Shown here piece by piece: positions 1 through 7,572 of a DNA stretch of 21,225 bases (the first letter of the stretch is position 1; every line of letters starts with the position of its first letter). The translations under genes and the position numbers were made by a program. Origin of the DNA: Nitrospirota bacterium (GTDB lineage: Bacteria > Nitrospinota_A > UBA7883 > JACRGQ01). The notes under the pieces were generated by a model. It was not told the DNA's origin, did not search any database, and was given only the letters and a program-made list of their open reading frames with translations. The stretch lies in the NCBI GenBank assembly GCA_024275955.1, contig JAJRYD010000021.1:1-21225 (forward strand). Reading direction: 5' to 3'.

Positions 1-519
1 AACTACGAGTTTACTGCTCTTAGGTCGGAAATAGACAGAATTGCCACTACCGCGGAATTTAACGGGCAAAATCTTGTAGATGGTTCGCTTTCAAACGACG
101 GCATTTCGCCGTCTGTCGTTATTCAGATAGGTATTCAGGCAAGCTCGAACGACAGAATCAACCTGAATACAGCAGTCGACCTCACCGCTATCACTTCTGC
201 TTCGCTTGCCATTGACACGCTAAGCGTTACCGGCGTTGCCGAAGCGCTTTCCGCACTTAGCAGGCTCGACACCGCCATAGGAACAGTTGTTGACGGTAGA
301 GGTAGGTTAGGCGCGGTGCAAAATAGGCTGACTCATACTCTTGGAAGCCTTGCGATAGCTTCTCAGAACCTGCAGGCCGCTGAATCGCAGATACGGGACG
401 CCGACTACGCTTCGGAAATATCCGAGTTTACCAAGAACCAGATACTTTCGCAGGCATCGACGGCGATTCTCGCGCAGGCGAACCTGGTTCCGCAAACTGT
501 ACTGCAGCTACTCGGATAA
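1..519 (+). CDS. fliC: Flagellin, C-terminal part (5' end outside window)
   Basis: Major subunit of the flagellar filament, exported through the flagellar type III apparatus. The frame is open from base 1 to the TAA at 517-519, giving 172 residues. It begins in the conserved N-terminal D1 region (NYEFTALRSEIDRIA, then EFNGQ) and ends in the canonical flagellin C-terminus (AAESQIRDADYASEIS, then QASTAILAQAN and VLQLLG). The portion from NYEF to the stop is exactly the same length, 172 residues, as in the complete flagellin at 18123-18977. Much of the protein is identical, but the two genes differ at many synonymous sites, so they are older paralogues kept by purifying selection, not a recent copy. 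There is no hypervariable D2/D3 insertion, so this is a minimal flagellin. FlaG-like, fliD and fliS follow on the same strand. Confidence 0.97.
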   Translation, partial: NYEFTALRSEIDRIATTAEFNGQNLVDGSLSNDGISPSVVIQIGIQASSNDRINLNTAVDLTAITSASLAIDTLSVTGVAEALSALSRLDTAIGTVVDGRGRLGAVQNRLTHTLGSLAIASQNLQAAESQIRDADYASEISEFTKNQILSQASTAILAQANLVPQTVLQLLG

Positions 520-546
520 AGGACTTAAAAACAGGAGGGATGAACC

Positions 547-882
547 GTGGAACTGACTAGTAAAAACGTAAGCGTTTCCGCCAGTCTGGCCAAACGCCCG
601 GCTGACCAGTCGCGGCCCGACATTCCTGGAATTAAGCATAAACCTGGTGAAAGGCTTGAAAATGGGCCACCCCGGGTGGAAGGTAGCCGCTCCGAAAAAG
701 TAGTGAACGTCTTAAAGGAACGGGTTAGATATTCCGTCGACAGGGCAAGCGGGAAACTGGTTATGGAACCGGTCCCGAGCCGGGAGAGTGGCGGAAGATT
801 CTTAGATTCCAGAGATGTCATTGATTTAGAAGGCCGTAATGCTAAACAACGACATGGTACCCTGGTTGACAGGGTAGGCTAA
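547..882 (+). CDS. flaG: FlaG-like flagellar protein
   Basis: A 111-residue protein between a flagellin gene and fliD, the usual place for flaG. FlaG proteins are small and affect filament length; their biochemical role is poorly defined. The N-terminal ~50 residues are polar and low-complexity. The C-terminal half has a FlaG-like core (VVNVLKERVRYSVDRASGKL, then VMEPVP) recalling the family pattern of a beta hairpin with a D-x-x-T/S-G turn, although the usual IRQIPPE motif is not clearly present. The start is GTG at 547, preceded by a strong AGGAGGG Shine-Dalgarno at 533-539 with a 7 nt spacer. The gene lies 27 nt downstream of the flagellin stop and is followed at once by a terminator. The call rests on context more than on sequence. 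Confidence 0.66.
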   Translation: MELTSKNVSVSASLAKRPADQSRPDIPGIKHKPGERLENGPPRVEGSRSEKVVNVLKERVRYSVDRASGKLVMEPVPSRESGGRFLDSRDVIDLEGRNAKQRHGTLVDRVG

Positions 883-932
883 AAAAGGGTCCGGCCTGCC
901 TCTCCGGTTGGAGGGGCATGGCCGTCCTTTTT
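881..932 (+). terminator. Rho-independent terminator after flagellin-flaG
   Basis: A long GC-rich hairpin overlaps the flaG stop. AAAAAGG (from 882) pairs with CCTTTTT (ending about 932). Inside it CGGCC pairs with GGCCG, GCC with GGC, and CTCC with GGAG around a GGTT loop. The 3' arm ends in a T-tract, so it should end the flagellin-flaG transcript before fliD. Confidence 0.85.
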
Positions 933-981
933 CCAGTTTTGATGTTTAAGTCGATAATTTTCAGGCGGTTTTAAAAAAGCC

Positions 982-1009
982 TCAAGATAGTTTTTCCAAG
1001 TCCCGATAA
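982..1009 (+). promoter_or_regulatory. Possible sigma-28 (FliA) promoter for fliD-fliS
   Basis: CCCGATAA at 1002-1009 matches the sigma-28 -10 consensus GCCGATAA at 7 of 8 positions. TCAAGATA at 982-989 is a weak -35 (consensus TAAAGTTT) with a 12 nt spacer instead of 11. A second -10-like GTCGATAA at 950-957 has no good -35. The position, after a terminator and about 30 nt before the fliD start, fits a promoter, but the -35 is poor. Confidence 0.42.
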
Positions 1010-1039
1010 GTTAACCAACAAGGGAATTTGAGGAAAAAA

Positions 1040-2659
1040 ATGGCAGTTACAATTGATGGTTTAGTCTCCGGTCTTGATACAACAGGAATTGTTACAGCTC
1101 TTCTTGAGCTTGAGAGACGGCCTATAGCTCTTTTTGAGAATAAACAGGTAAAAAATGATGACAAGCTTGCCGCATGGCAGGAGATAAACACCAAGCTTCT
1201 CTCTTTTGAGACAGCGGCACAAAAGATTAACAGTGCGAGCGAGTTTCAAGCGGTATCAGCATCTTTCCAAAACAGCGATACTTCGAAATCAAACAACATA
1301 ATCGACCTTGCTGTTACCTCTAATATTGAACCGGCAAGCTACAATCTAACGGTAAATCAACTGGCACAGGGGCATAAGGTTGCTTCCGACCAAAGCTTTT
1401 CGTCAACTACCGACCGCATCAGCGAGCTTCAAACTGTAACTATCGCTACAGTTACATCTGGCACATTTACATTTCAGGCCAATACGCTTCAAGGAATGGC
1501 AGATGAGATTAACGCCGCGAATATCGGAAGAACCGCTACGATTGTAAATACCAGCGGTTCCGGTACACCAAGCTACAGGCTGATAGTTGCCAGCGATGGA
1601 GTTGGTGCGGACTGGGAATTCTCTGTCCTTCCCGGCGGTTTTGGCTCTCCTAACGTCAGTTTCTCAACCACATCTCAGGCACAAAACGGATTGATTACGC
1701 TTGATGGCGTCGAGATAGTAAGAAACTCGAACTCTTTTAACGATGTCATAAGCGGAATGGCGATCACCGTTCGTGAGACAGGTAGCGGAATAATAACCGC
1801 GAAGAATGATGCCGACGCGATAATTAACAACGTAGAAAATTTTGTCAACAGCTACAACGAGTTGATGGTAGATATTGCCTCTAAATCGTCATACAACGTC
1901 AGTAAAAAAGAGGGCGACGTACTTTTTGGAAACAGCACACTGCGAAATATTCAAGAAAAACTGAGGGGAATAGTAACAGGCCGTGTGTCTGGTCTTTACG
2001 AAGGCTATGATGCCTATTCTTCTCTGGCCCAAGTCGGTATTAAATCCGACTCTTCCAACCAACTGCAAATCGACAAAACGGTTTTGAGGGCGGCGATTGA
2101 AAGCGATGTTGATGCCGTAACAAAACTTTTTGTTTCGTCCGGTTCGGGGACCTACACCTTCACGCAGGCAACCGGAGCGACTGCCGCCGGCAAGTACGAA
2201 ACTCAGGTTATCTCTTCCGGCGGACAAAACGTACTTCAGGTAAGAAGCTCCGGCAGTAACGACTGGATAACAATGGAAGGTTCTGGAAGTTTTTGGAACG
2301 CTCCGAAAGGTTCAATAGCCCATGGTTTAAGCTTAAGGACATCTAGCTCCAACCTAACCGTCGGTGATACAGGTATTATGGATATCTCCGTAGGTATCGC
2401 CGAGCGGATAGCGTATGAGACAGGCTACATTACCGAGTATTCGAGACAGGGTGCCGTCTATAACGAGCGGTACCATCTGGAAAAATCGAACTCTGAGCTG
2501 GACGACCAGATAGTCAGCCTTGAGAACCGGATTGCGGTAAAACAGAAATCTCTTTCTCAAAAATATTCACAACTGGAAGTAACTCTGTCCGGCCTAAAGG
2601 GGCAGGGAGACTACCTTACGCAACAGTTAGCAAGTCTGCCAAAATCAATGGGCCGATAA
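1040..2659 (+). CDS. fliD: Flagellar filament cap protein FliD (HAP2)
   Basis: FliD forms the cap at the filament tip and guides folding of newly exported flagellin. The protein has 539 residues from ATG 1040. That start is preferred over the in-frame TTG at 1028 because GAGG at 1030-1033 sits 6 nt upstream and because MAVTIDGLVSGLDTTGIV is the typical FliD N-terminus. The FliD_N region follows (LLELERRPIALFENKQ, conserved pattern AWQEINTKL). The variable middle is rich in Ser, Thr and Gly. The C-terminal FliD_C coiled coil runs from about residue 470 (LDDQIVSLENRIAVKQKSL) to the end, with polymerisation heptads. fliS follows 22 nt downstream, probably in the same transcript. Length is slightly above the usual 450-500. 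Confidence 0.95.
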   Translation: MAVTIDGLVSGLDTTGIVTALLELERRPIALFENKQVKNDDKLAAWQEINTKLLSFETAAQKINSASEFQAVSASFQNSDTSKSNNIIDLAVTSNIEPASYNLTVNQLAQGHKVASDQSFSSTTDRISELQTVTIATVTSGTFTFQANTLQGMADEINAANIGRTATIVNTSGSGTPSYRLIVASDGVGADWEFSVLPGGFGSPNVSFSTTSQAQNGLITLDGVEIVRNSNSFNDVISGMAITVRETGSGIITAKNDADAIINNVENFVNSYNELMVDIASKSSYNVSKKEGDVLFGNSTLRNIQEKLRGIVTGRVSGLYEGYDAYSSLAQVGIKSDSSNQLQIDKTVLRAAIESDVDAVTKLFVSSGSGTYTFTQATGATAAGKYETQVISSGGQNVLQVRSSGSNDWITMEGSGSFWNAPKGSIAHGLSLRTSSSNLTVGDTGIMDISVGIAERIAYETGYITEYSRQGAVYNERYHLEKSNSELDDQIVSLENRIAVKQKSLSQKYSQLEVTLSGLKGQGDYLTQQLASLPKSMGR

Positions 2660-2681
2660 TAGAGAGGGAGAGAAAAATTAA

Positions 2682-3104
2682 ATGACTCAAAGAAGACTGC
2701 AGGCCTATAAAGATAATGAAGTAACTACCGGAAGCGGGCTGAAACTTGTCATGCTTATGTACGATGGAGCTATCCGCTTCCTTAAAGAATGCGACAAGAA
2801 AATAGAAAGCGGCGATATAGCCGGACGGGGGATGTACATATCCAAAGTTCAAAAAATAATTTCAGAACTCCAAGAATCACTCAATAATCAAAAGGGCGGG
2901 GAGGTAGCCAAAAACCTTGAGCGGGTATACTCCCTTATTCTTTCCAAGCTTACTCAGGCAAACATCAACGGCGACAGAGAATTAATCGTACAATCAATCC
3001 TCATTTTAGAGAATCTCCGACAGGCATGGAGCCGGATAAAAGCGGAAAATCCGAATAACGGCACAATGGGTAAAACCTCTGCCAAGGTTGCCCTGAACCT
3101 TTGA
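2682..3104 (+). CDS. fliS: Flagellin export chaperone FliS
   Basis: Cytoplasmic chaperone that binds the flagellin C-terminus, prevents premature polymerisation and delivers flagellin to the export gate. The protein has 140 residues, normal for FliS. It carries the early YKDNEV segment and the signature LVMLMYDGAIRFLKE in helix 1-2, then helical segments ending with NLRQAWSRI. It starts at ATG 2682 with a GAGAGGGAGAG purine-rich ribosome site. It lies 22 nt downstream of fliD, the usual fliD-fliS order. Its clients are probably the two flagellins in this window. Confidence 0.94.
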   Translation: MTQRRLQAYKDNEVTTGSGLKLVMLMYDGAIRFLKECDKKIESGDIAGRGMYISKVQKIISELQESLNNQKGGEVAKNLERVYSLILSKLTQANINGDRELIVQSILILENLRQAWSRIKAENPNNGTMGKTSAKVALNL

Positions 3105-3152
3105 GCACGCTCAAATTCCTTTGGCGGGCCGGGTCGCCATGCCCGGTTCGCC
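3100..3152 (+). terminator. Double hairpin after fliS
   Basis: Two hairpins follow each other. TTTGAGC/GCTCAAA (3100-3106 with 3109-3115) overlaps the fliS stop. An 11 bp RNA stem lies at 3123-3133 with 3142-3152 (GGCGGGCCGGG with CCCGGTTCGCC, two G-U pairs) and an 8 nt loop. No T-tract follows, so it may be a weak or Rho-assisted terminator or an mRNA 3'-end stabiliser. Confidence 0.55.
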
Positions 3153-3233
3153 TAACTAAATGATTCTCCACTGCTCAATTAGCCTTTCTGGATAATAATG
3201 CAATAAAAACAGTTTCTTAACTAATTCGCCGTC

Positions 3234-3370
3234 TATCCTCTGGGACCGTTTCCAAAAGAGTTTTTTGAGCATTTTAAGGGGAGGTTCATTTTCTAACTTC
3301 TTACAAATAGAGTCTTTAGGGATTGGTAATTTGTAGAAAAATCGAATTTATCTCATTGGGCGACAGCCCC
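3234..3370 (-). repeat. ~137 bp dispersed repeat, copy 1 (inverted relative to copies 2 and 3)
   Basis: On the minus strand this begins GGGGCTGTCGCCCAATG and ends near CCCAGAGGATA. It shares a 36 nt exact match with copy 2 (3322-3357 here against 4659-4694), plus a second exact stretch of about 31 nt containing AAAATGCTCAAAAAACTC. Copy 3 at 19107-19234 is more diverged. Copy 1 and copy 2 bracket the two hemerythrin genes as inverted repeats with their GGGGCT ends facing inward. The ends resemble insertion-sequence termini, but no transposase is attached, so a degraded IS end or a MITE-like repeat is likely. Confidence 0.8.
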
Positions 3371-3550
3371 CTTTTTATAATGCAGGGCAAGCAGACAAAG
3401 CAATAATTGTTTCGGCATTCAGCATAGCGCAATGTTAGAATGGTTCCCGTAGGTACTGACTGGTTAAGATTACCTGTAAAGATTGCGTCGTAGCTTTACA
3501 GCTTTTCCAGCAGGCTATTTTTAAACTGCATTAACGTTAGGAAGGCTTTA
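3371..3550. promoter_or_regulatory. Leader region of hemerythrin genes with 8 bp perfect inverted repeat
   Basis: This gene-free stretch lies before the first hemerythrin. It holds a perfect inverted repeat, CTGTAAAG (3474-3481) and CTTTACAG (3494-3501), with a 12 nt centre, followed by CTTTT. It could be an operator or an RNA hairpin (attenuator-like) 50 nt before the start codon. No convincing -35/-10 pair is visible. AGGAAGG just before ATG 3551 is the ribosome site. Confidence 0.4.
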
Positions 3551-4009
3551 ATGAGCAGTAACCCAGAGAGTGCCATGACGCTTCAGATGCCAAAGCTGGA
3601 GTGGACGGATGAGTACGCAATCGGCATTTCCACATTCGACAACCAACACAAAGTTTTGTTCGAATTTATAAACGACCTACGCGACATTATGATGAGCAAA
3701 AGAACCAACCTGAAAGCTGTCGATAAAACCTTTCTTTCGATTCTTGACTACACGCTTACCCACTTTCTGGAAGAGGAAATCTTTCTGTATAAAATAAGCT
3801 ATCCCAATTTCAACAGGCACAAGAAAGATCACGATAATTTCATAAGAGAAGTAAAAGACCTATATGTAAGATTTAAAGCAGGGGAGGGCGGCAACAGAAT
3901 AATCTGCGCGGAAATAACCGCAATCCTTACCGAATGGATACAGGGCCATATAATGAAAGACGATCTTGAGTATGCAAAATTCGCCTCGGAAAATGGCGTT
4001 AGTCTGTAA
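3551..4009 (+). CDS. Bacteriohemerythrin 1
   Basis: Small cytoplasmic di-iron oxygen-binding protein of the bacteriohemerythrin family, 152 residues. All seven metal ligands expected for the family are visible: H33 (FDNQHK), H71 and E75 (THFLEEE), H90 and H94 (HKKDH), H133 and D138 (HIMKDD). The N-terminal W18 (LEWTDEYAIGIS) is also family-typical. There is a short, variable N-terminal extension of about 14 residues before the core. The ribosome site AGGAAGG lies about 5 nt before ATG 3551. A second hemerythrin follows 68 nt downstream on the same strand, so they are probably cotranscribed. The family is linked to O2 sensing, storage or delivery, often in motile bacteria of oxic-anoxic interfaces; which role applies here cannot be told. 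Confidence 0.93.
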   Translation: MSSNPESAMTLQMPKLEWTDEYAIGISTFDNQHKVLFEFINDLRDIMMSKRTNLKAVDKTFLSILDYTLTHFLEEEIFLYKISYPNFNRHKKDHDNFIREVKDLYVRFKAGEGGNRIICAEITAILTEWIQGHIMKDDLEYAKFASENGVSL

Positions 4010-4077
4010 CATTTTGAGCAACAGAACAAAAGGGAGATGAGGTTGGTGCGGCTTTTGTTGCCGTGGAAGGGTTTAGG

Positions 4078-4500
4078 ATGGCACCAAAGAACGAAATAAC
4101 AGTTGAATGGCAAGAGGACTATTCCACAGGGATAGCCAAGCTGGACGAACAGCACAAAACCATCATAAGCTACCTAAACGAATTCAACGCTCTCGCTATG
4201 AGCGATGATAAAAGAGCTATTAGCGCCATCCTTATAAAACTTCTTGGATACACTCTTACACATTTTCTTGATGAAGAAATCAGCATGTATGCCGCTCGCT
4301 ACACCGAGTTCGAAAAACATAGAAACGAGCATAATCGATTTTTCTTTGAGTTACGCTCCCTCTATATCAAATTTGAAGGTGGAAATAACAGCCGGCTGGT
4401 CTGCGCGGAAATCGCCTCTACACTGAAAGAGTGGTTTATAACCCATATTTCCGATACCGATAAAAAATATGGGCCTTTTCTGGCTTCGCTGGAACCTTAA
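4078..4500 (+). CDS. Bacteriohemerythrin 2
   Basis: Second hemerythrin-domain protein, 140 residues from ATG 4078. This start has GGAAGG at 4065-4070 with a 7 nt spacer and gives a compact N-terminus (MAPKNEITVEWQEDYSTGI). An in-frame GTG at 4063 would add five residues but has no ribosome site. The complete di-iron ligand set is present: H26, H62, E66, H81, H85, H123, D128, the last two in HISDTDKKYGPFL, the standard family C-terminus. It is clearly homologous to the preceding gene (shared YTLTHFL, VCAEI/ICAEI, LKEW/LTEW), so the pair arose by tandem duplication and then diverged strongly. The oxygen- or redox-related role is known for the family only. Confidence 0.93.
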   Translation: MAPKNEITVEWQEDYSTGIAKLDEQHKTIISYLNEFNALAMSDDKRAISAILIKLLGYTLTHFLDEEISMYAARYTEFEKHRNEHNRFFFELRSLYIKFEGGNNSRLVCAEIASTLKEWFITHISDTDKKYGPFLASLEP

Positions 4501-4862
4501 ATCCAGAACAACGGCAAACTAAGCGCGGAGGCCTTAGTATCCGCCGGCCGAGAGTTTTGAAAATTTATCCTGCGGGAACTGCCTTCTGCAAAACAGGCGG
4601 CAAAAAAATATCTTCACTGATAAGCTCTTCAGCGCGGCACTTGCTGGGGCTACTGCCGAATGAGATAAATTCGATTTTTCTACAAATTACCAATATCTAA
4701 AGGCTCTATTTTTGAGGAACAGAAAATGAACTTCTCCTTAAAATGCTCAAAAAACTCTTTTGGAAACAGAGGATATGGATGACCGACCTCCCTTTATCGA
4801 GTGTTGGTTAACTCATTAGAATATAATTTTACTTATTCTAAACAGTCCCTTGCTATGCCGCG
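4501..4862. other. Convergent intergenic region between hemerythrin 2 and gspN
   Basis: This ~360 nt stretch has no gene. It contains a short inverted repeat ACTAAG/CTTAGT (4518-4523, 4533-4538) after hemerythrin 2, repeat copy 2 (4646-4775), and an AT-rich perfect inverted repeat TTAGAATA/TATTCTAA (4816-4823, 4834-4841). No typical terminator with a T-tract is visible for the + strand. Confidence 0.6.
4646..4775 (+). repeat. ~130 bp dispersed repeat, copy 2
   Basis: It begins GGGGCTACTGCCGAATG and ends AACAGAGGATA. It is in direct orientation with copy 3 (19107) and inverted with respect to copy 1 (3234-3370). Compared with copy 1 it lacks a few bases (a 1 nt deletion near 4713 and a 6 nt GGTCCC segment near the far end). 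No intact ORF crosses it. Confidence 0.8.
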
Positions 4863-4883
4863 AAAAGCCTCAAATATCGAGGC
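4863..4883 (-). terminator. Terminator of the T2SS operon
   Basis: On the minus strand GCCTC-GATATTT-GAGGC is followed by TTTT. The hairpin (4867-4883) overlaps the gspN stop codon at 4870-4872. It is short but correctly placed to end the 12-gene gsp transcript. Confidence 0.65.
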
Positions 4884-5802
4884 GCGGTTTTTCGAATGTT
4901 CCCCGAAGCGGTATACGGTAAGAGCCGTCCGGCCTCAGCAGTTTTGTATTAACAGATAAAACCGTTTTTAAAATTCCTGACGGTTTAGAAATCACAATAA
5001 ATCCGCTCAAAGGAGTTTTCTCCATCCGTTTTGCGAGCATGGTGGTAACTTTTAGGTTCACCCTGCCAAGCTTAGTCTCGGCAAAACAGTTTTTCGTTGT
5101 CAGCTTTCGTTTGTGTACCGTTACCTTGCAGGTAGCTTCTTTTGGCGAGATCATCTTACCAAGATTGCCACCGGGGAAAAGGCTGTCCAGCTTAAGATCG
5201 AAAAAAGCAAACTTTATCTCGCCTTCCAGTTTTTGAATATCTCCTTCTGGCACGGTAAACCTGCCGCTGGAAGTTAAAAAAATATCTACAGGGAGTTCCC
5301 CTTTTTCCGGTATTAACGCTTTATGGATAGGAAATTTTACCGACTCTATATCTATCTCCACTTTCCCACCTTTTTCGAACCTACCGGCAAAATCTAGCGT
5401 TAGCTCTCCGCCCTCTTTCTCCGCGTAAAAACGGAGACTGGGACTGCCTTTTAAAAGAGAAAAAACAAGCAGACGAACTTTAAGATAATCGACATTCCCA
5501 TTAAGAGCCGGTCCGAGATTATTCACCCAAAGGTTTTCAAAAGTGAGGCCAGACGGAAATGAAAAACCTGTTTTCCCGATTTTTAGGGTTATACCTGCCT
5601 TATCATACGCCATCTTTTTTAATTTATTTTCAAGTGGCATGGTATCGAAATTGACTATTGTAAAAAAAATAAGCGCGGCAATAAAAAGAGCCGAATAAAA
5701 TGCCAGTCTTTTTCCTTTGGCTTTTTCGCTTCTTTTAAAAATAGATTTGAGCTTATCGGCAATTCGGGCACGAACGCTGAATGTTTCTGTTACAGCCTGC
5801 AT
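4870..5802 (-). CDS. gspN: Type II secretion system protein GspN
   Basis: Last gene of the operon, 310 residues. It has a basic cytoplasmic N-terminus (KRSEKAKGKR), one membrane segment at about residues 31-49 (LAFYSALFIAALIFFTIVNF) and a long periplasmic beta-rich domain with AsmA-like character (repeated G-x-L-x-L/V patterns, a late SGFIVISKPSG, terminal LRGTFEKPRLDI). This is the GspN type usually found next to gspM in deltaproteobacterial T2SS operons. Its precise role in the inner-membrane platform is unclear. It starts 1 nt after the gspM stop (TAATATG), so it is translationally linked. The call is strengthened by its position. Confidence 0.85.
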   Translation of the reverse strand: MQAVTETFSVRARIADKLKSIFKRSEKAKGKRLAFYSALFIAALIFFTIVNFDTMPLENKLKKMAYDKAGITLKIGKTGFSFPSGLTFENLWVNNLGPALNGNVDYLKVRLLVFSLLKGSPSLRFYAEKEGGELTLDFAGRFEKGGKVEIDIESVKFPIHKALIPEKGELPVDIFLTSSGRFTVPEGDIQKLEGEIKFAFFDLKLDSLFPGGNLGKMISPKEATCKVTVHKRKLTTKNCFAETKLGRVNLKVTTMLAKRMEKTPLSGFIVISKPSGILKTVLSVNTKLLRPDGSYRIPLRGTFEKPRLDI

Positions 5803-5803
5803 A

Positions 5804-6289
5804 TTAAAAGCCCTTAATCAGGGTAAGGCTCACTTCCAGCTTATCTTTTTTCTCGAACGACCGCTTGACAACCGCCCTCTTTACGATGATTCCCGATGGA
5901 GAAAGCTTGAGGTTTTTCAAAAAATCGACAAAAGAGTACAGCTCTACGCCGGCAATGGAGAGAGTCAATTCTTTCCCTCCCTGCTTTGGCGAAATCTTCT
6001 CTATACTTTTCCCCAGCCCCGATTTTCTCGCCAGCCTCTCAACTTCTAAAGTGAGATTAGCAGATGGAGAACCGTGAAAAGCAGGCGGAGCGCTTTTAGA
6101 AATCGCGGTATATCTCTCCGCCGCGGCAGTAATATCTCCCAGCTTCTCTCGCGCTTTTGCCAGTTTCCTGTCCAACTCGTCCGATTTTTCAATCATCGAA
6201 AAAACGATCAGAGAAATCAACACCAGAGCGCCGGCAAATAGAGCGAGCTTAAGGCTCTTCTTTCTGTTAATATTTTTAAAAGCGTTCAT
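5804..6289 (-). CDS. gspM: Type II secretion system protein GspM
   Basis: Inner-membrane platform component, 161 residues. There is a short basic N-terminus (NRKKS), one transmembrane helix at about residues 13-31 (LKLALFAGALVLISLIVFS), a coiled-coil stretch (DELDRKLAKAREKLGD) and a C-terminal ferredoxin-like GspM/PilO fold (LTLSIAGVELYSFVDFLKNL). GspM partners with GspL and through it with the GspE ATPase. Its start overlaps the gspL stop by 4 nt (ATGA). The family is divergent, so topology and context carry much of the call. Confidence 0.85.
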   Translation of the reverse strand: MNAFKNINRKKSLKLALFAGALVLISLIVFSMIEKSDELDRKLAKAREKLGDITAAAERYTAISKSAPPAFHGSPSANLTLEVERLARKSGLGKSIEKISPKQGGKELTLSIAGVELYSFVDFLKNLKLSPSGIIVKRAVVKRSFEKKDKLEVSLTLIKGF

Positions 6290-7572
6290 TTCAGTCTTAC
6301 CCTAAATGACACGGAAGTTTTATCGGTAGAAGCGGAAGACTCTGCTATCTCAGCTTTTTCGTATCGTCCCATTTTCTCAAGGCTTTTTCTAACCTCTTCG
6401 GCCTCATCAAAAGTTTTAGCTTTGCCGTTAAGGCTCAGGCCTCTCTCGCTAAAAGATATCTCATCTATAAACAGTTCCGGCTTCTTTGGCATCTTTGCAG
6501 AAAGCTCTCTTAATATCCAGAGAAAATCTGTCCGTTCCCCCTCTAAAAGCCCGGCGCCTTTCATTTTTGCCTCCAGCGCTCCTAGTTTCTGCTTTAGCTG
6601 AAAAAGTGGCTTAACAGGTTTCGATTTTGGGAAAACCGATTTAAAAACTTTCACTACCTCTGCCTTAGTTTCTTCTAGCTCAACCGATTTTGAGTAGTTG
6701 CCGGCAAGCAGATAGCCAATTCCGATAAAGCAGGCTAAGGCAAACCCTACAGCCTGTAGCCTTAAACCCGATGTGAGCTTTAGAGAAAAGCCGGTATGAT
6801 GGGAAAAATTGAAAATTGCCTTTCCGCTTGCCCCGCAAACTGCAAGACCGAACGGCACCATCGGTTTTTCTGTCTTTTCGGTATCACCGTCATAAAACAG
6901 CTCCGCCGATCGACCTCCTATAAATATTTTTTCCGGTTTTGGGATTTGCCGTTCCTCAAGTGAGGCAAGAAAAAGTTTCAATCCGCTTACTTTGGTTTCC
7001 GAAACATGAAAATCGAGAGTGCCTCCGCTATCGCTTAAGACGAGCATTCTTTCTTTTTCGGCGTTTAGCACAAGTTTTTCTTCGCTTGAACAAAAACGGT
7101 CGGCAAAGCTTTTTAGCGCGGTAATGTCCGGCACCAGCACCGATGCCTCTATGCCGGCATCTTTAAGCACGTTGCGGTATTGGATAATTTTTTCTTTTAA
7201 AATCGCGCATGCAAAAACATTCGCGCTCTCACCAGAAGCAGGAGCGATATAGGCAGAGGTTTCCAACTCCTCCACAGGATATGGGAGAATTCCATCCAGC
7301 TCGAACGGAAGCGCCGCTTTTATCGCCTTTTCCTTTTTGAAAGGGAACGAAAGATACCTAAACGAAAAATCTTCTAAAGGAAGGCCGACAAACCAGCGAA
7401 TGGAGGGATGCCCAAACGTCTTGGATGCTTCGGCGATAGCCTTTCTTAATCCGCTTTCATCCGAATAGACTGCCGAAAAATGCTCCTCCGCCTTCAGCTC
7501 CTCTCCGGCTTCCGTTATCGACAGAGCCTCGACGCTATGCGGTTTTATCCAGAGTGATATATATTCCGCCAT
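6286..7572 (-). CDS. gspL: Type II secretion system protein GspL
   Basis: Bitopic inner-membrane protein linking cytoplasmic ATPase GspE to the periplasmic part of the platform, 428 residues. The N-terminal actin-like cytoplasmic domain covers about residues 1-260, with the typical LPLEDFSFRYLSFPF and ALPFELDGILPYPVEEL segment also seen in PilM-like proteins. The transmembrane helix is at about 272-291. The C-terminal periplasmic part is PilN-like: a coiled coil (ELEETKAEVVKVF), then a ferredoxin-like domain ending in VSFRVRLK. Its ATG directly follows the gspK stop (no gap), and its stop overlaps gspM. Confidence 0.9.
   Translation of the reverse strand: MAEYISLWIKPHSVEALSITEAGEELKAEEHFSAVYSDESGLRKAIAEASKTFGHPSIRWFVGLPLEDFSFRYLSFPFKKEKAIKAALPFELDGILPYPVEELETSAYIAPASGESANVFACAILKEKIIQYRNVLKDAGIEASVLVPDITALKSFADRFCSSEEKLVLNAEKERMLVLSDSGGTLDFHVSETKVSGLKLFLASLEERQIPKPEKIFIGGRSAELFYDGDTEKTEKPMVPFGLAVCGASGKAIFNFSHHTGFSLKLTSGLRLQAVGFALACFIGIGYLLAGNYSKSVELEETKAEVVKVFKSVFPKSKPVKPLFQLKQKLGALEAKMKGAGLLEGERTDFLWILRELSAKMPKKPELFIDEISFSERGLSLNGKAKTFDEAEEVRKSLEKMGRYEKAEIAESSASTDKTSVSFRVRLK

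Noticed and set aside
525-821. 98-codon ORF on the minus strand opposite flaG
   Set aside because: It is a shadow of the flaG frame on the other strand, with no start signal and no context.
950-957. GTCGATAA as a second sigma-28 -10 element for fliD
   Set aside because: The sequence 11 nt upstream (TTCCAGTT, inside the terminator tail) does not resemble the TAAAGTTT -35.
1028-1039. TTG 1028 as the fliD start
   Set aside because: GAGG at 1030-1033 would lie inside the coding sequence, and ATG 1040 gives the canonical FliD N-terminus with proper spacing.
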